Source: Liolophura sinensis (taxonomy: Eukaryota; Mollusca; Polyplacophora; Chitonida; Chitonidae). From it: a stretch of 64,000 bases of DNA. Below, piece after piece: positions 58,301-64,000 of the stretch. The translations under genes were made by a program, and so were the position numbers. A model generated the notes under the pieces. That model was not told where the DNA came from and did no database searches. It saw nothing but the letters and a program-made list of their open reading frames with translations. How positions within the stretch are numbered: position 1 is the first letter of the stretch; the number at the start of each line of letters is the position of its first letter. The DNA lies in contig NC_088303.1 in the NCBI RefSeq assembly GCF_032854445.1, positions 15,011,501 to 15,075,500 of the forward strand, given 5' to 3'.

Positions 58301-58320
58301 TCCTGCCTTTCCTGCTTGAG
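46372..58320 (+). CDS. NOC2L: Nucleolar complex protein 2 homolog, 5' part (11 exons, 525 residues)
   Basis: Exons 46372-46394, 47484-47600, 49624-49960, 50317-50460, 50872-50986, 51661-51833, 52778-52888, 53453-53566, 55022-55210, 56855-56994 and 58209-58320 join in frame (1575 nt). Noc2 works with Noc1/Noc3 in pre-60S ribosome assembly and export in the nucleolus and nucleoplasm; the vertebrate protein (NIR) also binds histones and p53. Conserved landmarks: [16 protein letters not shown] (9-24), [15 protein letters not shown] (64-78), acidic Asp-runs (about 86-140), VREWTKDLK (199-207), then the Noc2 family domain with [17 protein letters not shown] (about 281-297), [18 protein letters not shown] (322-339), [20 protein letters not shown] (384-403), [27 protein letters not shown] and [15 protein letters not shown]. 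Human NOC2L has about 750 residues, so roughly the last third (after LPFLLE) is missing from this window. ATG 46372 has A at -3 and G at +4; in-frame ATG 46387 (MKRKLEDL) is the alternative. Confidence 0.95.
47484..47600 (+). CDS. NOC2L: NOC2L exon 2
   Basis: Acceptor [22 protein letters not shown] to ENVQKKG; donor AAAGG|GTGGGA (weaker than the others). Confidence 0.88.
47671..47759 (+). mobile_element. SINE (family 1) 3' fragment in NOC2L intron 2, sense
   Basis: TTTCCCCAGGCTCTCCCACC, CACTATGGCATAAGTGAAAT and GAGGTAAAACACCAATCAAA. Confidence 0.75.
47760..49197 (+). other. NOC2L intron 2 interior, no feature seen
   Basis: No exon or known repeat recognised. Confidence 0.4.
49198..49380. 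repeat. 27-bp minisatellite, about 6-7 copies, NOC2L intron 2
   Basis: The unit is ACTGAACTCTCAGTGAGCCA then GCAAGAC. 27 is divisible by 3, so the minus strand shows a nine-residue repeat ORF; not a gene. Confidence 0.9.
49398..49531 (+). mobile_element. SINE (family 1) 3' half in NOC2L intron 2, sense
   Basis: GTGGGAAGGTCTTCCAGAAA, TGCAGATGATCTTGGGTTTC and CTTGAGTTGGGCTTAAAACA then CCAATCAAAAAAATAAATAC. Confidence 0.85.
49624..49960 (+). CDS. NOC2L: NOC2L exon 3 (acidic region)
   Basis: Acceptor TTTCTTTTCTGCAG; contains [12 protein letters not shown] and two long Asp-rich runs encoded by GAT/GAC repeats; donor GAG|GTATGC. Confidence 0.95.
50317..50460 (+). CDS. NOC2L: NOC2L exon 4
   Basis: Acceptor [29 protein letters not shown] to VREWTKDLK; donor AAG|GTGAAC. 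Confidence 0.9.
50872..50986 (+). CDS. NOC2L: NOC2L exon 5
   Basis: Acceptor [31 protein letters not shown] to EGSK; donor AAAG|GTACTT, phase 1. Confidence 0.9.
51075..51182 (+). mobile_element. SINE (family 1) head fragment in NOC2L intron 5, sense
   Basis: GGGCCTACTGGTTAGCAAGC, CTAGGAGCCTCTAACCAAAG and CTCTCCGGTTGTACGTGGAA; the 3' half is missing. Confidence 0.7.
51345..51472 (+). mobile_element. SINE (family 1) head fragment in NOC2L intron 5, sense
   Basis: GAGGCCTTTGTGGCTAAGGG, TGGAGCCTCTCATCAATGTG and GTGAATTCAAGTACAGG (B box degenerate). Confidence 0.7.
51488..51535 (-). mobile_element. SINE (family 1) head fragment, antisense
   Basis: ATTATGCTGTGCTAGCGGGC then TAACCAACTGAGCATG is the reverse complement of the tRNA-like head. 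The only clear antisense SINE piece within NOC2L. Confidence 0.6.
51661..51833 (+). CDS. NOC2L: NOC2L exon 6
   Basis: Acceptor [32 protein letters not shown] to LTSVIE; donor GAG|GTAAAA. Confidence 0.93.
51834..52777 (+). other. NOC2L intron 6, no feature seen
   Basis: AT-rich intron with no recognised repeat. Confidence 0.4.
52778..52888 (+). CDS. NOC2L: NOC2L exon 7
   Basis: Acceptor [34 protein letters not shown] to RIMLK; donor AAAG|GTTTGA. Confidence 0.92.
53016..53156 (+). mobile_element. Possible second-type repeat ending in (CACT)n, NOC2L intron 7
   Basis: ATCATCATATGTTAAGTACG then ACGTTAAACTCCAAGCACTC followed by (ACTC)n. The GTACGACGTTAAAC plus (CACT)n ending is a common molluscan short-repeat tail; the 5' boundary is unclear. 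Confidence 0.5.
53453..53566 (+). CDS. NOC2L: NOC2L exon 8
   Basis: Acceptor [34 protein letters not shown] to EFCLK; donor AAG|GTATGC. Confidence 0.92.
53614..53864 (+). mobile_element. SINE (family 1), near full length, NOC2L intron 8, sense
   Basis: TGGGGCCACTGTGACCGATT, GATAGCGCAGCGCAATGACT, AACCTGTAGATGGTTGTGGG and a diverged tail (TTGAGTTTTGCCAACACCAA). The B box is mutated. Confidence 0.85.
53865..54594 (+). other. NOC2L intron 8 interior
   Basis: No feature beyond an (AAT)n run at about 54458-54476. Confidence 0.4.
54595..54740. repeat. 16-bp minisatellite, about 8-9 copies, NOC2L intron 8
   Basis: The unit is GATATAAGATGCACCT. Short slippage variants (ATATAAGATATAAG, GATACCTGATATAAG) are present. 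ORFs on the minus strand read a 16-residue repeat; not a gene. Confidence 0.9.
55022..55210 (+). CDS. NOC2L: NOC2L exon 9
   Basis: Acceptor [34 protein letters not shown] to ITLKKK; donor AAG|GTAAGT. The most conserved block of the family. Confidence 0.96.
55268..55850 (+). mobile_element. SINE family 2, interrupted by a family-1 SINE
   Basis: Parts 55268-55442 and 55723-55850 match another copy at 58974-59282. Shared blocks: CACTGAGAGGTTAGAGTAAG, AGGACTGGTTGGCCTAGTGT CAGTATAATGTGATTGGG, GGGATGTCATGTCTG, GCCACAAGAAAACACA. The conserved centre GTGTCAGTATAATRTGA looks like the core domain of a widespread molluscan SINE group, but I cannot name it securely. Confidence 0.75.
55443..55707 (+). 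mobile_element. Full-length SINE (family 1) nested in a family-2 SINE, 15-bp target duplication
   Basis: Head GGCCTACCGTGGCACAGTTG then GTTAGCGTGCTAGCACAGTG, B box GTGAGTTCAAGTCC, tail TTGAGTACTGCATAAAACAC and (AAAT)n. TATAATGTGATTGGG is duplicated at 55428-55442 and 55708-55722, and removing the insert restores the family-2 sequence. Confidence 0.95.
55851..56347 (+). other. NOC2L intron 9, no feature seen
   Basis: No recognised element. Confidence 0.35.
56348..56597 (+). mobile_element. SINE (family 1), near full length, NOC2L intron 9, sense
   Basis: GGGGGCCCAAGGGGGTTAGC, AATGACCCAGGAGGCTTTCA, CGTGGGAAGGTCTGCC and tail GAGTATGGTATAAAACACCG. Confidence 0.88.
56598..56698 (+). mobile_element. 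SINE (family 1) 3' part, head-to-tail behind another copy
   Basis: TTCCTCTCACCATAATGCTG, GTATAAGTGAAATATTTTTT, GACGTAAAACACTAATCGAA. It directly follows the previous copy's A-rich tail, either a tandem insertion or insertion into the tail. Confidence 0.8.
56855..56994 (+). CDS. NOC2L: NOC2L exon 10
   Basis: Acceptor [33 protein letters not shown] to ETIIGTI; donor CAA|GTGAGT, phase 2. Confidence 0.95.
57118..57242 (+). mobile_element. SINE (family 1) 3' half, NOC2L intron 10, sense
   Basis: AACCTGCAGATGGTCATGGG, CACCATAATGCTGGCTGTCG and TTGAGTACGGCGTAAAACAC then CAATC(A)n. This copy has the best-preserved tail. Confidence 0.9.
57336..57430 (+). mobile_element. SINE (family 1) 3' fragment, NOC2L intron 10, sense
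   Basis: GTGGTTGTGGGTTCCTCCCA, CCATAATGGTGGCTGCTGTT and GTGAAATATTCTGGATTACT. Diverged. Confidence 0.75.
58209..58320 (+). CDS. NOC2L: NOC2L exon 11 (last one seen)
   Basis: Acceptor [34 protein letters not shown] to VLPFLLE; donor GAG|GTAAGT. Confidence 0.95.
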
Positions 58321-58973
58321 GTAAGTGTCCTATTTGATTTGTTCTTTTCTTCCTAGATTTTTGCGAAACGGAGAAGACATCTAGGGTACATGGAACAAAG
58401 TTGATGAAGACATTTGGTGTGACAGAGAAGCCATCCTGTCAGGCTACCGAAGCATCATGGGATATTACTGTATCTTGATGAACTTTTGATTTTTGTTGAC
58501 TTGAATGTATTTGAAACAAGTACTGAAACTTTGACAAATGAATATACTGACAGATTTATTTTTATTTTCATAGATTTAGGCAACTTGTTTGAAAGGTTTT
58601 CTTTTCAAGTGTGTGAAAATCATGTTTTCTGTGTGAATATGTCTCTTAAGCTCTTAAGCTATATTCATGTGTATATTATTGAACTACATGTGAGCATCAA
58701 ATGCAATATTCATATACATGTACCTTGTACCACATTTCAGACTGTAAAACACATATCTCTACAACTCCAATTCTCTTGGAGTTACACTTTATCCCAATTT
58801 GTGATCGCATCAGATATGTGATTTGTCTTATTTATAGATCTTATATGATAAGTCAGCACTGTATCTAAAAGAATTGTTTGTTAGTATATGATATGTTTCT
58901 CAGATCCACTGTTAACAACTTTCAGATTGACAAGTACAACACTAACTGCACATATTATAAAACAGTTTTACCG
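58321..58973 (+). other. Start of long NOC2L intron 11, no feature seen
   Basis: A 111-codon ORF at 58486-58821 matches nothing I recognise and does not continue the Noc2 domain. Confidence 0.35.
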
Positions 58974-59282
58974 TGGTGGGAACCATTTCAGTGGCCTGTT
59001 GGTTAGAGTGTCCACCTCAGAGTCAGGAGACCTGAACCTGGTTCAGGACATACGTACCAAAGACTTTGAAAATGGTACCTGTTGCTGCCTTACTTGTCAC
59101 TCAGCACTGAGAGGCTAGAACAAGGAAACAGGACTGGTTGACCCGGTGTCAGTATAATATAACTGAGTGGGATGTCATGTCTGGTGTCTTTTGCTGGATA
59201 CTTCAGTGGCGGCATGGACTCGCCCTGCCACAAGAAGACACATTATATGTACACATGTCTAATGACTCATCATATGATTAGG
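58974..59282 (+). mobile_element. SINE family 2, intact copy, sense
   Basis: Head GTGGCCTGTTGGTTAGAGTG then TCCACCTCAGAGTCAGGAGA (tRNA-like A-box region) and CTGAACCTGGTTCAGGA; core GGTGTCAGTATAATATAACT; end CATCATATGATTAGGGACTA. Companion to the interrupted copy at 55268. Confidence 0.75.
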
Positions 59283-61719
59283 GACTAGTGTCCAGATTTA
59301 TTATTTATTCATAGATACCTCTGTATATATTGTCAAATTGAGAGCAAAAAATATTGAAAAGGGTACAATAAACTGAGTAATATGGCTCTTAAAATCACTA
59401 GATAAGTTATGCTAGATAATTTATGCTGGATTTATGCATTTTTTCCGCCAACACTCGATTGTCTACACCTAATTACGTCGAACAAGTCCAGCCTCTACAA
59501 GCTGTCCCAGCCTCGCTATTTAGCCGTGTTAAGAAAAGCTACAAGAATGACAGAAAGCATATCAAATTTCTGGATGAAATTGTTTGCTGATCTGCAAATG
59601 GTTGTGAAAACAGGTCGTCGAAGAACCCTGGAGTTAGTTTTTTTTTCCTGTTTCCAGATGTTTTGACCCACAGGAAAGTGTGGACTTACAGCACAAGTCG
59701 GAAGAAATACTATTTACCAAACTGAAATAGAGTTTTGCTTCTATGTAGCTAGCATCCGTCTGGAAAATGACATCATTTTGATACTAATTCCCAGGTTTTT
59801 TTAGGTCAGGTAGACTTGGGTCGGCCATTTGACGTCACCAGCTGAGCCGAACTGACTGGGCGTTCGGCTGGAGATCAGCTAGGGCAGTAAATCTATTGAA
59901 TTTGGCGGATTAACAGTCATTATTGTGACAGGGCCCTGCTTGTAACATACTGTTTAAACAGATTATAATCTTTATAATTAGGACAAGTAGGTAAATCCGG
60001 GCGCTATAATCCTTTAGTTAGTCTAAGCATACATACGTGTGCATACATACAGTGGTGGGCTGTCATCCTTGGAACAAAGTAGAATGCCAAATCAAAACAG
60101 TGCCATCACTTATTGCATTTAAGTCATGTTGTTTGAAAAATTATTTCAAATTGGAACACGTCTATTTATTTATTAAATGAATGAATTCTTGTTGTTTAAC
60201 ATCAGTTTATTTAATATTAAAAGGTCTCAGCTTATATACATAGCAATGTATTATTGACTGTTTTATGTTCTAGAAAATAGAACTGCGTTCACTGTTCCTA
60301 CTTCACATATTGTTATGGAGGGACTCTGTGGCGAGCAAATTGTACAATTTGACAGAGCTACCCTCCTTAAATAAAGGCTTCATTAATTCATTCCTTGTCA
60401 CTTGAGAAGAATTGTTGCAAATCAATAATGACAAATCAAAATTCAAAGCAACCAGTCATAGGACAAGTTTTATGAAACAGGACAAACTGTTTCATATTAT
60501 TGTAGTTTTTGGCTAAAATCAAATCCTTAGTCATTCATTACGATTTCGCTAAATTCTGAAGGAAAACACACTAAACATTACTTTAGATCTTTGACATTCT
60601 TGGTACACATACTTCCCTGGTATACATACTTCCCATGCTTGGCCCGTAGCTTAATTCCTGATCAGTGAAACTGAAAGTCTAGAGACCTGACATGGTTTCA
60701 CAGGAAGTAGCTGTATAATTATGTGTTATGTGTTAAGATCACTCTGCTGTATTTGAAACTCTTTCGTGAAATTACCTGAATAATGATGAAAGTGACATTA
60801 ATCCGCAAATCAAACAAGAAAATACCCTACGTGTACTCACACAAAAACAATAAAAAGGTTATTGTATTCAAGATATCAAAGTACATGTTATGCTGTTCTC
60901 GTTGAGTATTATCTCTGAAATAATGGTTAACATATAAGATACATAAATGATTAAATTTAAGGTGTTTAAAATGGGAATATTTAAAGTAAATAGAAGAGTT
61001 TTGTGGAGTCACTTGGTCTAAAGTTGCAAACCTACATTGTGTTTGCCCCTACTACTGACAGGTGTCAGCATGTTTATAATTTATGTGTGTTGTACAGTGA
61101 GGTGTTTTGTAAATATAATGCTGTGTTGAATACATATGTCTGGTTTGATGAAACTGCACTGACTGCCTTTTTGTGGAGATCACATCTGGAGATGCCCCAA
61201 GCCAAAGATTTATCTTGAATTTTAGGGGCAAGATGAACAGTAAAATGGTGATTAGCAATGTACATGTTGTTATTCCAGTGTCAGATCTTCAACATTAAAC
61301 TTGCATGTATGAAATACTTTGTGTTTTGAAATTGACATCAAACACTGCTGGTAGTTACAGGTAAATAGTACAGAGGTAATTACCTTTCTAAGCAGGACAT
61401 GGTTTATAAGATTGTCAGACAAAAGTTTAGATGCATTACAAACATTGACAAGACAGAAATTTACAAAAGTGCATCATGTATCAAAGTCATTATTTTAGAG
61501 AATGAAAACACCTGTTAGCAGGCCTCTAGATATGCAGTAATAAAGAAACACTTGTATAAAAAGTCAAGGTCACGTGAACTAAAATCTGAGAACATTAGCC
61601 TTGGCAGTGTTTTCAAGTAGAGTTGTTCTGGATCATATGTGCACAGAGTTATGTAAGATGTAGAATGTCACCCTGACATAATCATGAGACAGCATCATGA
61701 CAGCAGAGTCCTGTCTGGC
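59283..61719 (+). other. NOC2L intron 11 interior, no exon seen
   Basis: I looked for the next conserved Noc2 blocks (the segment after LPFLLE, including the conserved FPELxxPxxxQL region) and did not find them in any plus-strand frame. An 85-codon ORF at 59409-59666 is unrecognised. Confidence 0.4.
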
Positions 61720-61860
61720 AGTCTTGACCACAAGGCCCTGACCATAAAGTCCTGACCACCGTCCTGACAGGGAATTTTGACCACATAGTCCTGATGACCA
61801 CATAGTCCTGACAACCACATAGTCCTGACCACATAGTCCTGACGACCACAGAGTCCTGGT
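61720..61860. repeat. Short irregular minisatellite (CCACATAGTCCTGAC), NOC2L intron 11
   Basis: Seven or so copies of a 15-19 bp unit with core CATAGTCCTGAC, irregularly spaced; minus-strand ORFs across it are artefacts. Confidence 0.85.
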
Positions 61861-62989
61861 GCCAATATGGATGAAATTTTCTGCACTGCTTGGACCAAGC
61901 ACAAGCCCACTTCCAGAGCCAGAACTATTTGTAGATAATACACCACCCTTATCAGCCAAATGCCATCTTCTCTTTTTTTGTTGTTTTTGACCGTATAATT
62001 GTGCCTAGCAGAGTATTGTCGGAATTCAGACATCATGCTGAGTAGGAGGGCCTAGCATGTTGTGGGGAAATTTGTACATGTAGCAACGGCAAAGGTTTGT
62101 GCTCTTGAAATGCTGTAATTCTGGTTGTTTCATTCATACCTGTAGGATGAAACCATTGGCCATTGAAGAGATATCAGAATGTCTCATAAATTAAGCTGCA
62201 TGCAAATGTATAATTTCTGTGGAGAGGTGTTAAACTTTCAGTATAATTGGTATTTCATATGTCTTTCAAAGTTCTGTTGGCTTACAATCCATTGAGCAAG
62301 TTCACATATCAGATGTTTCTAGTTGCTCTTTCTTAGTGATAAAATCACTTCCCTTTGGTTGATGTATACGAATATGTGCATGGATACTTTACATGCTACC
62401 TGATGCCCTGGTTGAACCCATGCTTGAACCACATACTTATGTCAATATATACTGTTGTCAGGTTTGTTCTAGAAACCCAGGTAGCTGATTACAGGTGGTC
62501 ACGTGCGTGCAGACTTTGATCTTGTTGGATTTCTGTTGATCGATCTTGATAATCTTAGTTGTATAAGATCTGTGTTCAGGTGTGAATGTCATGACTGAAC
62601 AGGGTATAGCCATCAAATGTATCCTGCGACACTAGGGTATAATCTAATAGTGTTATTTCCAAGTCATTACCTCAACGAATAAGAAATAATTAAATACAAG
62701 GCCTTGGGAAGTTGTATTTCAAATTTGCACCAACAGGGTTAAACCTGGTTCTTTGTGGTATTTCCTCTACAGTTCAATAAATACTAAATGATAGACTTTT
62801 TTAAACATTAATGTGAAGCTGTGATGTGTTGTCTTCAGCTAGAATACATATCACTATACCAGGAGTACATGTGAACTTGTAATCCCTAAGATCCCTTCAG
62901 ATTCAACAAGAAATATGTGTAATGTAGACTTGATTGTAAATATCTATTTGTAGTTGTATGTTGTAACTTACATATTCCTCTTCTCTGGC
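61861..62989 (+). other. NOC2L intron 11, no feature seen
   Basis: No exon or known repeat recognised. Confidence 0.4.
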
Positions 62990-63092
62990 AGAAACCTGTG
63001 GATGGTCGTGGGTTTCCCCCAGGCTCTGCTCAGTTTTCTCTCGCCATAATGCTGGCCGCCGTCGTATAAGTGAAATATTCTTAAGTACTCTT
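62990..63092 (+). mobile_element. SINE (family 1) 3' half, NOC2L intron 11, sense
   Basis: GAAACCTGTGGATGGTCGTG, CTCTCGCCATAATGCTGGCC and GTCGTATAAGTGAAATATTC; the tail is lost after TTAAGTACTC. Confidence 0.85.
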
Positions 63093-64000
63093 GAACATGC
63101 TTAAGCATATTCATGCGTGGTATGACCCAAATATTTCTATTTGAGTCTACATTTTTCTTTTGTAGACTGTCTTTGTAATTAGCCTACTGAGAAAGGTGCA
63201 TGTATGAGAATAGATAAAGTAGTACAAAAAGTTTTAATGCAAAACATGGTGTTATCAGTTTGCAGTGTAGGAAATTATTGACGTAGGGTGACTGCATTTT
63301 GTGTCAGAATGAGCCTCATACATGTGCTTTACCTATCTCCAGGGCATGTCAGTCATGTCGACCCACATCGAAAAGTAAGCTATGTTGTGTTGCAGTATTT
63401 ACTCAGTATGGCAACAAAGGAATCACTTTGAGCTGGGACGGGCTATACACCTGGGTGTTCTCATATCAGCACCACAGGCATTGTGAAGGATATAGTTTAG
63501 TTACTCCGAACCCGCTTTGATGGGCTGCATTGTTATCCCAATGTCAATATTTTGTGGAGGAGAATCAAATTCTGAAGATTTTCCATCAGCTGAAAGATGT
63601 ATGCCTGTATGTCCTGACTGGCATGTACAGCTGTTCATGTTTTGTAAAGACATGCATTTTGAAGGTTATCAACATGTGTTTGTGTCTTGTAAATAATAGA
63701 ATAACAAATCGACAGAGAAACAAAAAAATTGTAAATAAATAAATAGCTGAAAGAAATTGATAAAAGTCATTTATCCACTTCTTGTAAGAAAACTAAGTTT
63801 AAGGACACTGTGTACTTGTATCAAGTGTCTTCAACATTTCTTTCATGGCTTCAAGTTCCAGTTTTTCATACTTTCTCTCTGCATGCGGCTGTTCATTTAT
63901 GCATCTCCATGTGCCTTAACTTTAAAGCAGGAGTTATCTCCCTTTTGTCATAACCCTGTGTACAAGGCAGAAGAGGATGGTTCAGGTGCCATTGATTCCT
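63093..64000 (+). other. End of window, no feature seen
   Basis: A 73-codon ORF at 63299-63520 lacks family resemblance and does not look like the next Noc2 exon. The window ends inside what I take to be NOC2L intron 11. Confidence 0.35.

Noticed and set aside
58486-58821. 111-codon plus-strand ORF as the next NOC2L exon
   Set aside because: Its sequence does not match the Noc2 domain segment expected after LPFLLE, and no suitable acceptor precedes it.
63299-63520. 73-codon ORF as a late NOC2L exon
   Set aside because: Contains no conserved Noc2 block, and the acceptor-like TCTCCAG is inside rather than before it.

Overview
This window is eukaryotic nuclear DNA, AT-rich and intron-rich, almost certainly from a lophotrochozoan and most likely a mollusc. 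The evidence is (i) three multi-exon genes whose GT-AG exons join in frame, (ii) about two dozen copies of a tRNA-derived SINE with a 3' tail reading roughly TTGAGTACGGCGTAAAACAC then CAATCAAATAAATA, a repeat style I associate with gastropod and bivalve genomes, and (iii) very many minisatellites and small inverted-repeat elements. The species cannot be named from the sequence alone.

Layout. 1-22 kb: no gene I can recognise; a 1.3 kb duplicated segment, many tandem arrays (34, 31, 41, 26, 46 and 40 bp units), MITE-like elements and SINEs. 22.3-27.0 kb, minus strand: a complete five-exon gene for a 206-residue four-helix membrane protein of the MS4A/CD20-like type. 27-33.8 kb: intergenic, with SINEs and short arrays. 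33.8-45.6 kb, minus strand: a complete five-exon cytidine deaminase (CDA) gene, 151 residues, with all zinc and catalytic residues. 45.6-46.4 kb: a 735 bp divergent promoter region with three CCAAT boxes. 46.4-58.3 kb, plus strand: the first eleven coding exons (525 residues, in frame) of NOC2L, the nucleolar 60S-assembly protein Noc2; the remaining third of the protein is not visible, and 58.3-64 kb looks like one long intron.

The most striking observation concerns tandem arrays inside introns. Immediately downstream of CDA exon 4, which encodes the zinc-binding PCGVC active-site motif, the intron holds about 36 tandem copies of a 55/57 bp unit made of the last 42 nt of that exon plus its splice donor and the first ~13 nt of the intron. 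The CDA active site and its 5' splice site are therefore repeated over 2 kb in the sense orientation. In the neighbouring MS4A-like gene, the intron after exon 3 starts with a 48 bp minisatellite whose unit likewise aligns to the exon 3' end plus donor. Two adjacent genes thus carry intronic arrays of exon-end/splice-donor units. I know of no named element class for this. It may be a seeding mechanism for minisatellites, a decoy-donor splicing device, or both.

SINE orientation is also non-random. SINEs lie almost entirely in the sense direction of the gene holding them, and their orientation switches from minus to plus at the CDA/NOC2L divergent promoter. Functional statements about CDA (pyrimidine salvage), NOC2L (large-subunit biogenesis) and MS4A proteins (membrane tetraspans) come from family knowledge; exon models are read directly from splice signals and reading frame.
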